Assembly: GCF_000331735.1 (NCBI RefSeq)
Contig: NC_020126.1
Span: 10,286,587 to 10,350,586, forward strand
From: Myxococcus stipitatus DSM 14675
Lineage (GTDB): Bacteria; Myxococcota; Myxococcia; Myxococcales; Myxococcaceae
Length of the DNA stretch: 64,000 bases
Direction of reading: 5' to 3'
Below, in pieces: positions 33,841 to 44,652 of this stretch. Each line of letters starts with the position of its first letter. Within the stretch, counting starts at the first letter, position 1. The notes beneath the pieces were generated by a model. The model saw nothing but the letters and a program-made list of their open reading frames with translations. It ran no database searches and had not been told where the DNA came from. Both the position numbers and the translations under genes were made by a program.

Positions 33841-35600
33841 TCATGCAGGGCACGGCACCATCCACCTTCTGTGTTCTGCGTCGCGACTTCGTCGGGCTCC
33901 GCGAAGTCGCTCATCACCCGACTCCTTCAGAAGCTCTGACCACGAGTCCCCAGGTCGGACGGTACGCCGACCGCATCGCGGTTGAGTCCGGACTCCGCTT
34001 GGGAACAGCATCAACTCAGGACCATCGCCCCAAAGGGAGCAGTCCTCATCACGTTCAGTCGTGGAGCGACCTGAGCTCCCGCAGCCTCATGAGTCGAACT
34101 CTTCGCGGTCCATGTCGAGCGCGCCGCAGTCCACGTTCCGAGGTCGGCATCGCCACTTCACTCGGCCACGCCAAGCCACTCATGCCCGGCTCCAAGTGGA
34201 AGATCCTGACCACGTGAACACCATCGTGTCGGTCGCCCTCTGGAGTCCTTCGCGGCCAAGCCCAGCACGACATGGAGCAGGCGACGGTCGAGTTCATGCT
34301 CCCCCACCCCACCGCGCCTCATCTGGAAACGAGCGGGCTCGCATCACCCGCAGCCATCACAAGACCTGAGCAACTCGCGCCCCACCAGGAACAAGTCACG
34401 GTCCACATCCAGGGTTCGGCACCACGACCCGCGATGCGGAGCCCTCTTCACCTGGCTCCGGTGGGCCCCGCATAGAAAGGTCGCGGTCGCGAGGTTCGCC
34501 GAGCGAGCCTCATCATGAGCCGGCTTAAGTTCCGCGCAGCCCATCACTACTTCGTGAAGCACGGTGACCGCTTCGCCTCTTCCACTTGGAACGCGGTGAC
34601 CAGATGAACCGAGGCTGCCGCTTCACGACCAAGCCTCCAGCACAGGTTCCACACGAAACCTGTCGCCACCAGCATTCTGGGCTCAGCCACCGACATCCGA
34701 TGTGGCAACCAGATGCCTTCGTGGTTCCGACTCGTGGACCCCAGCATCGATGCGAACACAGTCCACGGAGTCGCGATGAGGTTCGCCTCGCTGCCTTGAA
34801 GGGAGTCCGGCTCCAGGTGGAACCACGTCAGCGCGAATCCCCATCAACTGATGTCCGCGGTGAGCGGTTCGCACTCCTCTTGGAACAGGTGCAGGCATCG
34901 ACACGAGGCGCGGCACGAGCACCACAGGTGGTGATTCGAAGCGCCTGTCGCCGGCTCCACATGGACTGCCGTACTCAACAGCCGGCCCCCATCCAGCGCT
35001 GAGCAGGTTCCATGAGGAACACGGAGCGGCCCCAGCCAGCTCCACGCAGAACGCGATGCATGGAGGCTCGAGGCCGGCAGCCAGCGATGACCACTGCTTC
35101 ATCGTGCCGCCAGGTTCCCCCGAACCGCCACAAGGTGCGTGCCCGAGGCCCCTCATCACCACCGCACGCCGCGGCATGAAATCACCCTGCCTGGAACGCG
35201 GCGCATGAGGTTTCGAGACCCACCGATGCGCGATGGCATCTCTTCATCGCGCTGACCACGAGGCTCCGCCATCACCACCACATGCAGCTGATTGAAGGTG
35301 CCTCGGCCGTTCCGCATCAAACGCGGACCGCTCATCACTTCGCGCCCATCGCCCGCGACCTGAAGACCTCTTCGCGAGTGTCACGTGGAACGGGCACGCG
35401 GCGGTTCAACCGCCGCCCATGCGCGATGACCACCGCTTCATCGCGCAGCTACGACCACGCGGAGCACGACCATGTGCTGGTCCGAAGCTCCGCATCACGA
35501 CCACATGCGACTTCTCGAAGTCGCCTCACCCGTGCCACGTGGAACACGGAGCGGCCATCACTTCGCACTCCACCCCAACTGCATGAAGCCCGCTTCGCCG

Positions 35601-35982
35601 GTTCCACGTGGAACGCGATGCATGGCGGTCCAAGTCCGGCCGATGGGCGATGACACCTCGTCATCGCCGCCACCAAGGCTCCACCTCACCACCGCATCGA
35701 ACTGCGCGCAGTCATCTCGCCGGTTCCATGTGGAACGCGATGCGTGGCGGTCCAAGACCGGCCGATGCGCGATGCCCACGTCTTCATCGCCGCCACCAAG
35801 GCTCCACCTCACCACCGCATCGAACTGCTCGCAGTCGCCTCGCCGGTTCCACGTGGAACGCGATGCGTGGCGGCCCAAGGCCGGCCGATGCGCGATGCCC
35901 ACGTCTTCATCGCCGCCACCAAGGCTCCACCTCACCACCGCATCGAGCTGCTCGCAGTCGCCTCGTCGGGTCCACGGGGACC
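35601..35982. repeat. Sub-array A: ~123-bp units with one parS each
   Basis: Palindromes at 35601, 35723 (one mismatch), 35846 and 35969 (three mismatches) are spaced 122-123 bases. The intervening DNA (GCGATGCGTGGCGG ... CCACCAAGGCTCCACC) is nearly identical between units, so they duplicated recently. Confidence 0.85.
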
Positions 35983-36036
35983 ACCGAGTGGCCACCACTT
36001 CGTGCCGACCGACAACCGCATGAAGCCCTCTTCCGT

Positions 36037-36666
36037 GTTCCACGTGGAACAAGCATGCGGCGGTTCATGCCTGGCCCACCGTGATGGCCGCCTCTTCATC
36101 GCGACGCCAGGTTCCACGTGGAACACGACAAGGGACAGGCATGAGGCTCCGCACCATCACCGCATGCGGCGACGTGAAGCCTCCTCACCCGGTCCACGTG
36201 GACCAAGCGTGCGGCGGTTCATGCCTGGCCCACCGCGATGGCCGCCTCTTCATCGCGACGCCAGGTTCCACGTGGAACACGACAAGGGACACGCATGAGG
36301 CTCCGCACCATCACCGCATGCGGCGACGTGAAGACTCCTCACCCGTTCCACGTGGAACAAGCGTGCGGCGGTTCATGCCTGGCCCACCGTGATGGCCGCC
36401 TCTTCATCGCGACGCCAGGTTCCACGTGGAACACGACAAGGGACAGGCATGAGGCTCCGCACCATCACCGCATGCGGAGGCGTGAAGCCTCCTCACCCGT
36501 TCCACGTGGACCAAGCGTGCGGCGGTTCATGCCTGGCCCACCGCGATGGCCGCCTCTTCATCGCGACGCCAGGTTCCACGTGGAACACGACAAGGGACAG
36601 GCATGAGGTTCCGCACCATCACCGCATGCGGAGGCGTGAAGCCTCCTCACCCGTTCCACGTGGACC
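36037..36666. repeat. Sub-array B: 154-bp units carrying two parS each
   Basis: Sites alternate with spacings of 74 and 80 bases at 36037, 36111, 36191, 36265, 36345, 36419, 36499, 36573 and 36653, so the true unit is 154 bases and occurs about four times. Linkers are almost identical between units (CATGCCTGGCCCACCG, GACAAGGGACAGGCATG). The site at 36191 is GGTCCACGTGGACC, changed symmetrically in both arms; those at 36499 and 36653 are changed in one arm only. Confidence 0.9.
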
Positions 36667-36721
36667 ACGAAGCGGCCATCACTTCGCGCCCACCACCCAC
36701 TGCCTGAAAACCTCTTCACGT

Positions 36722-38565
36722 GTTCCACGTGGAACGAGCACGCGTCGGTTCAGGGGCGGCATCGAGCGATGACTGCCTCTTCAAGGAGATGCCTTGTTCC
36801 ACGTGGAACGCGACCAGGGTCGTGTTCGTGGCCCGGCATCACCACCACCTGCATCAAGACCCCTCCGCGTGTTCCACGTGGAACGCCCTGCCCCGACCTC
36901 GCGGCAGCGCTGCCTTGTCATGCGGGCCTCCATCCAAGCCTTCGCAGGTTCCACGTGGAACACGGAGCGGTCATCACTTCGTGCCCGACACCACCTGACT
37001 GAAGACCTCTTCACGTGTTCCACGTGGAACGACGTGCCCAGAAGTCCGTGGTCACGCCGTTCACCAAGAAGGCCACTTCATGCACCTTCTTCGGTTCCAC
37101 GTGGAACACGACCAGGCCCGTGTTCGTGGCGCAGCATCACCACCCCATGAACCAGCTCGCAGGCTTCTTCACCTGTTCCACGTGGAACATCGAACCCCGA
37201 TGTTCGCGGTCAGCTGCCTGCCTTGATGAGCTCTTCGTGGCCTTCCTCGAGTTCCACGTGGAACACGCGGCGACCCTCCATCCAGCGTTCGCACCATCCA
37301 TCGCGGTGCCTGCTTGAAGACCGCCTCGCGTGTTCCATGTGGAACCCATCAGGCCCGTGTTCGTGGCGATGCATCACCACCACAAGAGCCAGCTCACAGG
37401 CTTCTTCACCTGTTCCACGTGGAACGTCGCGGCCAGAAGTTCGCGGTCGCGTCCTTCAACAAGAAGGCCTCTTCACGCACCTTCTTCGGTTCCACGTGGA
37501 ACACGCGACGTCCGCCACCGCGTGGTTCAAGCAACCTCCGCAGTGCCGTGAAGACCGCCTCGCTTGTTCCACGTGGAACACCATCAGGCCCGTGTTCGTG
37601 GCGAAGCATCACCATCACATGAGCGAGCTCGTAGGCCGCTTCCATGTTCCACGTGGAACGCCACATCCAGTTCTTCGCGCTCCAGTTGCCTGCCTTGCTG
37701 AGCGCTTCGCGGCCTTGCTCGAGTTCCACGTGGAACACGCGGCGACCGTCCACTCAGCGTTCGCGCCATCCTTCGCGCCGGCCAGTCGCCCCCTTCACTT
37801 GTTCCACGTGGAACGCAGTTGGGGCCATGTTCGTGGTTCAGCGTCACCACCACATGAACCCGTTCGCAGGCCGCTCCCCTGTTCCACGTGGAACGTCGCA
37901 TCCAGTTCTTCGCGCTCCAGCTGCCTGCCTTGATGGCCTCTTCGCGAGCTTGCTGAAGTTCCACGTGGAACACGCGGCGACCCTCCACTCAGCGCTCGCA
38001 CCATCCTTCGCGCCGGCCAGTGGAACTCGGCCGGGTCCGCGTTCGTGGCGCAGCCTCACCACCACATGAACCTGCTCGCAGGCTCCTTCGCCTGTTCCAC
38101 GTGGAACGTCGAACCCCGATGTTCTTGGTCCATCTGCCTGCCCTGATGAGCGCTTCGCGACCTTGCTCAGGTTCCTCATGGAACACGTGGGCACCCGCAA
38201 CTCAGCGTCCGCATCACCCTTCTCGCCGGTCAGCAGCGCCCTTCACTTGTTCCACGTGGAACGCCTCGTCTTGAGGTTCGTGGTCTTGCTGCGTACCCGG
38301 ATGAGCACTTCGTGGCCTCGCGCAGGTTCCGCGTGCAACGCGACCGGGGCGGTGTTCGTGGCGCAGCCTCACCACCACATGAGTCAGCTCGCTCGCCTCT
38401 TCTCACCTGTTCCACCTGGAACGCCGCCCGCCGATTTCCGCGGGCATGCATCATGCCTTGCTGGCTGCTTCTCACCCTTGCGCAGGTTCCACGTGGAACA
38501 CGCGGCGACCCTCGACTCCAAGTTCGCCCTGGTCAGCAGCTTCCTTCACTTGTTCCACGTGGAAC
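36722..38565. repeat. Sub-array C: ~77-bp periodic parS run
   Basis: About 24 palindromes, mostly 74-81 bases apart, with diverged linkers sharing short blocks such as GTGTTCGTGGC and CACCACCACATGA. One position near 38020 has only a half-site (GTGGAAC), giving a 136-base gap between 37958 and 38094. Confidence 0.9.
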
Positions 38566-38820
38566 GCGGCATGCGTGGTCGCGGCCCGGCATCCCCACGC
38601 ATGCGGTGGCTTGAGCGTGCCTTCGTCATGCCCAGAAGTTCGCGGACGTGCCGCGCACCTTGGAGAGCTCTTCGTGTGCCTGCTTCGGCTCCGCGTCGAA
38701 CTCGCAACGACCATCCGCTCACCTGATGACCGCTTCGCCTGTTCCACGTGGAACGCGACATGCGCCGTGGTCGCGGCTCCGCACCACCACTTCGTGCGGA
38801 CTCTCGAGCGCCACGTCACC

Positions 38821-39443
38821 GTTCCACGTGGAACGCCATGACTGACAGCTCGCCGTCACGGCCATCGGCTTGAAGGACTCTTCGTGGGTGCATCTGCTCC
38901 ATGAGGAACGCCATGACTGGCGGCTCGCCGTCACGGCCGTCACCGTGAAGACCTCTTCGCGCGCCGGCTTCGGTTCCGCCTCGAACGTCGGGACCGACAG
39001 CCCGCTGCCACGCCCGCCACCTTGAAGACCTCTTCGTGCGTGCTTCGGTCCCACCTGGAAATCCATCACCGGCAGCTCGCCGTCACGCGCGCGACCGTGA
39101 AGACCTCTTCGCGCGTGGGCTTCGGCTCTGCCTGAAACGCCATGACCGGCGGCTCGCCACCACACGCGCGACCGTGAAGACCTCTTCGCGCGCCGGCTTC
39201 GATTCGGCCTCGAACACCGGGACCGGCAGCTCGCCGCCACACCCATCACCTTGAACGCATCTTCACGCGCCGGCTTCGGTTCCGCCTCGAACGTCGGGAC
39301 CGGCAGCTCCCCACCACACGCGTCACCTTGACGACCTCTCACGCGTGCATCGGTTCCACGTGGAACGTCGGGACCGACAGCTCGCCACTGCGCCCGCCAC
39401 CTCGAAGACCTCTTCGCATGCCTGCTTCGGTTCCACAGGGAAC
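38821..39443. repeat. Sub-array D: degenerate tail keeping the parS phase
   Basis: After the exact site at 38821, eroded palindromes follow at about 38896, 38973, 39048, 39125, 39202 and 39279 (for example GTTCCGCCTCGAAC at 38973 and 39279), then an exact one at 39353 and GTTCCACAGGGAAC at 39430. Spacing stays 74-77 bases. Linkers share GTGAAGACCTCTTCGCGCG and GACCGGCAGCTCGCC. Confidence 0.8.
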
Positions 39444-42311
39444 TCGCGGCAGCCATCGCTCAGGTTCCTGCCTTCATCTCCTTGGGTGACTTGGTGGACG
39501 GAGGAGCCCCATGCCCTGAAGCCTGTGGGCACTGACTTCACGCCGACGAGTTCCTCACGACCGGGGTCCGAGTTCCGTCCGGACCAGGTGGCACTCTCTT
39601 CCTGGCGCCACCTCTTGAGCCGAGTTGCGAGCGGACCCACCGATTCGCTGTGAATCACGCGGTGACTCGCGTCAGGGTCCGCATCCACCGCAACAGAACG
39701 ACTCCATCACTCGTTGGTCGGGTGGCCCATCCAGAAGGAAGGTCGTTTCGTGGGCTGGCTCATCAGCCATGTGGAGCAGGCGGAGGGACCTCGCTCCACG
39801 CCCCACTCCTGGAGGCGACTTGAAGACCTCCCAATCTGTTCGCCGTTTCGTGTGGACCGCGTGCATCCGAACTCGGCCGAAGCGCTCGTCAGGTCGACTG
39901 CTCCATCGCTGAACTTCCCATCCCTGTGGAGCGGGTCGTCCACCTGAGCATGAGAGCCCTCACCTCTTTCCCTTGGGACCGCGATGAGGGTGAGAAACCA
40001 TCGACCTGCGCCAGAGCTCAGCTGCTCGCCGTCCGTGTGGAGCGCGAAGTTGCTATCGCCTGGCTGCTCGGCACCCCATTCGATGGCGCTTGAGGTCTGG
40101 CAGGAAGCACTCTTCGAGCGCCCCTGCGGAACCTGAACCACGGGCAGAGCGGCACACAAGTGAGCAGGAGACAGCCCCGCGAGCTCAACATGGCGCGCCC
40201 CTTCCCGGTCAGGTCTCCTCAGAACCCCCACTACCTGGCTGACACCGCCACAAGCGGGCCCCACTCGCCCTCCCCTTCCCACGCTGAACAGCCACCAGCG
40301 CTTGATGGCGTGGGGCGCCGCGAGTCCTCCCGCGCCCTCGCGATGATTCGGCACCAAGCAGGCAGCGGATTGGCTGGCTCCATGCCGGTCGACAAGCTTG
40401 ATGGAGGAAGGCCCCACTGCCTGCACCTCCACGGGTTCGTTCCGCGTGGGGATCGAATGAAGAAGGCTCACCGACTCTGCCGTGCACCTCACAAGACCAC
40501 GACAACAACCACTGAGGATGAGTCTCTGGTTCTGACAGCAGCGCTGGTCGTTCCTCCCTGGCCTCTGTCGGATGCACTCGCCTGCGCAGACTCGTCTTCG
40601 GGAAAGTCGGCCATCTTCATCGCGCCACCCATGGTCACAGTCTCGGCGATGCAGACCCGCTCTCGCGTCAAACCAGCTTCACCATCCCCTGCGGCACTCT
40701 TGATGAAGGAGCACGGAGGCCCTGGTCGACCACGAGCTGCACACCCCCAACCTCGCGCTGTTGTGTCGACCCGGTCGAACTGCTTCGAGACTCCGCTGGG
40801 ACCGAGTCTTTCCCGCTCCATCACTTCATCCGAAGCGCTCGCCCATCTGCTCAGCGGCAACCAGGCACAACATCTTCGGCATGCCCCCCGGCCGCTTCGT
40901 CTCCGCATGAACAGGACTCGGTATGGTGGGGTCAGCTGCATGCTCGTTCCACGAGGAACCTGCCAATGCACTGGCATTCCTCACGCACTGGCTGACAGTG
41001 CCGTTGAACCTGCGCGTCATGCTGGCACTCGGCCCCTCGCTTGTTCCAAGTCGTGGCCGCACGCGGATTGAACGCGACGCGCATCCGTCGCGAGTGCGCC
41101 TGCACGTGACGTCAACTTGAGCCGCTCGCCGATGCGCTCGACTTGTTCCTCGCGACCCTCACGGGCACGCACGGGATGCATTGGCGCACCCCACCCTGCC
41201 GACTATGAGTCAGTGGGCACTGCCCATCTGAGGAGCGTCGGACTCCGTGGCACCCGCGACTGACTGCTGCCACGGAACACTCCATGAGCGTCAGCGCATG
41301 CATCATTCCGAGTGACCCTCGGACATCGGCAGACCTCTTCATCGGGGGCTCTCCATTGAGATGCTGCCGGCGCGCGGCCTCTCAACGGAGAGATGGAAAG
41401 CCATCTCCGAAGCACTCATGAGAACCGGGCTCCACGCTTCGCACGAGCAACACGCATCGCCGTGTGAGTAGCGATAGGTCCGGGGGTCCCCCATCTTCGA
41501 GAACCATCCGCAGCGTTTCCGTTCACGCGCATCGGGGCTCGCCGCTTGAATCCGCGATGACGAAGCCGCAGCCATCACGACATGGGGCGAGCGTGCACCG
41601 ACTCAGCGCCCAGCATCGCAGTCTCTCATCAGCACGAATCGGTGACGTCGACGCACTCGAGCTCGCTCCTGACTCCCCACCAACCTGCGCAGCCAGCGGC
41701 AGATTGATTGCCCGGGACATCGCTTCACCGACCCTCGGCATGCACAGCGACCTTCAACACCGTCGCTCGACATGAGAAGCCGAACCACTTGGGCTGCCCT
41801 TGATTCAACTCGTGAGGAGGGCTCGTCCCTTTCATTCCGCGGAGCAGTGGCGACAGTTCGTCAGGCTGCCCCTTGGGCCTCCATGTCTCCGCCTGCTCTG
41901 TTGACTCCCTCGCTCCCTGATGGCCGCGAGCGGAGAGCAGCGCGCATGCATTGATGGCTCACTTCGTTCCGGCGCCCGCTCGGCTCCTTGCCGGCCATCG
42001 ACTTCGCGGACTCAACGGCCCTCACTGTCGGCACCGATTGATGGACGCACGCTCCTCGCGTTCGTTCTGCATGAGTTCGCGACCAGCTTTCGCGATACGG
42101 CCAACCTCGCGTGTCATGCGAGGCCACATGCGGAGCATCCTTCGGATTTGCTTCGCGTGCCCGCGTCGACGTTGGCCGACTGCTCGGAAAGAAGCTCTCC
42201 GTCACCCTGTTGCACCTGTGATGGACAATGCACTCAGCGGAGCGTCGCCTCGTGGGCCTCGATGAAAGGCTCGGAGCCGACACTGCTCATCGACTCGGCT
42301 TCGGGCAGTCC
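39444..42311. other. Gene-poor region right of the parS array
   Basis: About 2.9 kb with no recognisable gene. The longest frames (for example 40160-41071 plus) have Ser/Pro/Arg/His-rich translations without motifs or good ribosome sites and look non-coding. Base use is visibly less GC-skewed at third positions than in neighbouring genes. One parS-like site lies at 40946. Confidence 0.6.
40946..40959. promoter_or_regulatory. Isolated parS-like site
   Basis: GTTCCACGAGGAAC, one mismatch to the palindrome, lies 1.5 kb beyond the end of the main array in otherwise featureless DNA. Confidence 0.55.
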
Positions 42312-42704
42312 CTACCGGGTCCACTCACCTTGGTAGAGCACCACTCGATAGCCATCCGGGTCCTCGAAGGTCTTCCCTTTCGCGTCCCAGTAGGGATTGC
42401 GCGAGCGCACTGGAGGGAAGCCGGATTGCTCCATCCGGCGCACTCGCTGTTCCCACTCGGCGCGCTCAGGCAGATAGAAGACCAACAGGTTGTCTTCGGA
42501 TGGCGAGCGCGGCGCTTCGTGTCCTCGTTCCACGGTGAACTCCAGGTGATAGGGCGCGCCCTTCTCACCCAGCATCACTCCGTCGAAGCCCTCGTGGTCC
42601 TCGAAGCCTCCCAAGTGCTCGAGGCCAAGCCCCTCTCGATAGAACCGCACCACCTGCTCGAGATTCCGCGTCGGCCGCGCCACTCTCATCTTGTACACGT
42701 TCAT
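42312..42704 (-). CDS. Glyoxalase/VOC-family protein
   Basis: A 130-residue protein. The start MNVYKMRVARPTRNLEQVVRFYREGLGLEHLG matches the first beta-alpha-beta-beta module of the vicinal-oxygen-chelate fold, followed by HLEFTVERG and ending AKGKTFEDPDGYRVVLYQGEW, the usual EDPDGY motif. It could bind or transform a small molecule with a metal; the substrate is unknown. The start at 42704 has GGGAGAGGG upstream. It is one of only two genes in the parA-rsmG interval. Confidence 0.88.
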   Translation of the reverse strand: MNVYKMRVARPTRNLEQVVRFYREGLGLEHLGGFEDHEGFDGVMLGEKGAPYHLEFTVERGHEAPRSPSEDNLLVFYLPERAEWEQRVRRMEQSGFPPVRSRNPYWDAKGKTFEDPDGYRVVLYQGEWTR

Positions 42705-43017
42705 CTCGAGTCCCTCTCCCTCAGTCGAGCCCCCTCCCCGCCCCACCGCGCATCAGCATCACGCAGGCTGACGCATTCGCGCTCGTCCGCGGCAACGGGA
42801 TGACGAAAGCTCCATTCATCAACAGTCCGCCGTCCGAGCACCCCGCACACGACCTCAGGAGTCCAACTCCTCTGGCGATCCAGAGGACCTCGACCCTTCG
42901 TTCCACAGAGCTCCGTGTTCGAACGAAAGCACCCCTCCACCGGCTGCTCTCTTCTCGTGCAGCGCTCGGTCCTCAGAACAAATGAAGCGACCTCGCGGCC
43001 CTCGCACAGTCTCCAGA
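42705..43017. other. Non-coding gap upstream of the VOC gene
   Basis: These 313 bases hold the promoter region of the VOC gene and the end of the following minus-strand gene. No hairpin or repeat stands out. Confidence 0.4.
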
Positions 43018-43521
43018 TTACAGACCACGCCGGGTCGCGGCGGTGCCCCTTGCCTCGACGCTGTACCACTGCTTGTGGGCCCTCGATTCCAGTCTGTGCG
43101 CCAGGCATTCCGCGTGGGCTCGGTTCCTCATCACGCAGACGTCATGCACGTTGCCTGTGTCGTCCTGCCGGTACACCGCCCAGCCATCACGCAAGCGAGG
43201 TGTGGCCTCATCGAACCGCCACACCACTTCTCCTCGCCACCAATCCAGGTGCGCGAGCGCGTGGTCCAGTTCGTCCTCTCGGACCGTGACGTGAAAGGCG
43301 CCCGTCCGCTCCACGAAGGAGACGGTCAGCAAGAGGCCGCAATCCGCACGCCATCCCCAGGACACAGTCGGGTCCACCCCGTCATCCTGTGTGCTCGACC
43401 AATGCGGAGGTCCCCAGCGACGCTCGAAGTCAGCACGAGACACTCGAGCCACGGCGACATGAGGGACCCTCGGCTCCTGCTCTCCCCAAGTAACGGGACT
43501 GCTCGTCGGAAGTGGCTGCAT
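43018..43521 (-). CDS. Conserved-looking hypothetical protein
   Basis: A 167-residue protein. The start at 43521 has GGAAGGGAGG about eight bases upstream (an upstream start at 43566 is possible). The sequence is balanced and enzyme-like rather than low-complexity: ALAHLDWWRGEVVWRFDEATPRLRDGWAVYRQDDTGNVHDVCVMRNRAHAECLAHRLESRAHKQ. The C-terminal segment resembles short immunity/adaptor-type proteins seen in myxobacteria, but I cannot name a family. The better composition than the surrounding DNA supports a real gene. Confidence 0.6.
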   Translation of the reverse strand: MQPLPTSSPVTWGEQEPRVPHVAVARVSRADFERRWGPPHWSSTQDDGVDPTVSWGWRADCGLLLTVSFVERTGAFHVTVREDELDHALAHLDWWRGEVVWRFDEATPRLRDGWAVYRQDDTGNVHDVCVMRNRAHAECLAHRLESRAHKQWYSVEARGTAATRRGL

Positions 43522-43772
43522 GCATCCAACCTCCCTTCCAAAACCTAACGTCCTCACTCCGCACATACCCTCGAATCATCCGCGTTCGCGCAGCTGAGTG
43601 ATTCCATCTCCAAGCACCCAGCTCGTCGCATCGGAGCGTCCCCGTCCCCTCCCCTTCCGGCTCGTGAAAGCAGAGCGCCAGCGCACCACACCCTCAATCC
43701 AAGGCACGGCATCCCCTCCCCGCTCCCTCACTGATTCCGAGGACGAATCCCTCATACCCACCGAGTAACGGG

Positions 43773-44652
43773 TCCCCTCCCCTTCCGCGCCGTGAGGTCA
43801 GAGACGCGACATCAGGCGCCCCGACACCAGGCGCGACGCCAAAGTCCCCCTCCCGTCCCAAGCCGAGAGTTCAGAGACCCGACAGCAAGTGTCCCGACAC
43901 CAGGCGCGACGCCAAAGTCCCCTCCCCTTCTGCTCCGTGAGCGCAGAGACGCGGTCTCTTGTTCCCAGACACCGGGTACGGCACACGGGTCCCCTCCCCT
44001 TCCACTTCACGAACCTAGGGTTCCGGCATCAAGCACCCCGAGTCCGGGCGCGACGCTGGTGTCTCCCTCCCTTCCACTGCACGAACCCAGAGACCCGGCA
44101 TCAAGCGCCCGAACATCAGGCATGACGCCAGAGCCCCCTTCCCTTCCACTTCACGAACCCAGAGACCCGGCATCAAGCACCCCGAGTCCGGGCCCGACGC
44201 CAGCGCCCCCTCCCCTTCCACTTCACGAACCCAGGGACCCAGCATCAAGCACCCGAACATCGGGCGCGACGGCTGTGTCCCCTCCCCTGCCGCTTCGCTA
44301 ACCCAGAGACCTGGCAGCACAAGCACCCGAACATCGGACACAACGCCAGAGTCCCCTCCCCTTCCACTTCACGAACCCAGGGACCCAGCATCAAGCACCC
44401 GAACATCGGGCGCGACGCCTGTGTCCCCTCCCCTGCCGCTTCGCTAACCCAGAGACCTGGCAGCACAAGCACCCGAACATCGGACACAACGCCAGAGTCC
44501 CCTCCCCTTCCACTTCACGAACCCGGAGACCCGGCAGCACAAGCACCCGAACATCGGGCACGACACCAGAGCCCCCGCCCCTTCCACTTCACGAACCCAG
44601 AGACCCGGCATCAAGCGCCCGAACATCGGGCGCGACGCCTGGGGCCCCTCCC
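43773..44652. repeat. Tandem array of ~72-bp units abutting the rsmG 3' end
   Basis: About 12 units of 69-75 bases, each beginning near CCCCTCCCCTTCCACTTCACGAACCCAGAGACCCGGCA and continuing TCAAGCACCCGAACATCGGGCGCGACGCC, start at about 43773, 43846, 43918, 43989, 44060, 44133, 44205, 44276, 44351, 44422, 44497 and 44571. A 146-base pair of units is duplicated almost exactly (44205-44350 and 44351-44496). The last unit runs into the end of rsmG, whose own end (CCCCTCCCCTACTGCTTCGCGAACACCACGACCTGCCG) matches the unit, so the array appears to have grown from the rsmG terminus. Each unit contains ACCCGAACATCGGGC, a short palindrome-like element. Confidence 0.85.

Larger units (their letters stand above)
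32435..35300. other. Gene-free region upstream of parA, with diverged parS-like sites
   Basis: I find no convincing gene. Open frames here have Arg/Ser/Pro/His-rich translations typical of non-coding high-GC DNA. Degenerate parS-like palindromes are scattered through it at about 32686, 34579, 34646, 34810 and 35007 (two to three mismatches each), apart from the better ones listed separately. Composition is less GC-rich by eye than in coding DNA. Confidence 0.7.
35378..39443. repeat. parS array: at least 31 exact centromere palindromes
   Basis: GTTCCACGTGGAAC, the ParB-binding palindrome known from Myxococcus, occurs exactly at 35601, 35846, 36037, 36111, 36265, 36345, 36419, 36573, 36722, 36796, 36871, 36948, 37017, 37094, 37175, 37251, 37412, 37489, 37566, 37646, 37723, 37801, 37881, 37958, 38094, 38249, 38486, 38552, 38741, 38821 and 39353. 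Single-mismatch sites are at 35532, 35723, 36499, 36653, 37332 and 38409; weaker ones at 35378, 38171 and 38326. In the core, spacing is mostly 74-81 bases. The array begins 2.9 kb upstream of parA. Open frames through it translate to recurring VPRGT, STWN or FHVE, which is just the palindrome read in three frames. This is the centromere on which ParB loads. Confidence 0.95.

Noticed and set aside
35472..38845. Many frames of 100-240 codons through the parS array
   Set aside because: They recur with VPRGT, STWN or FHVE, which are just the palindrome read in three frames; no domains, poor composition, overlapping on both strands.
35601..39443. CRISPR array
   Set aside because: Repeats are 14-base perfect palindromes with repeating, not unique, spacers and no cas genes; adjacent parAB explains them as parS.
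40160..41071. A 303-codon plus-strand frame
   Set aside because: Ser/Pro/Arg/His-rich, no motif or ribosome site, and overlapped by equally long frames on the other strand.
42527..42540. GTTCCACGGTGAAC in the VOC gene as parS
   Set aside because: Two mismatches that break the palindrome at its centre; inside coding sequence.
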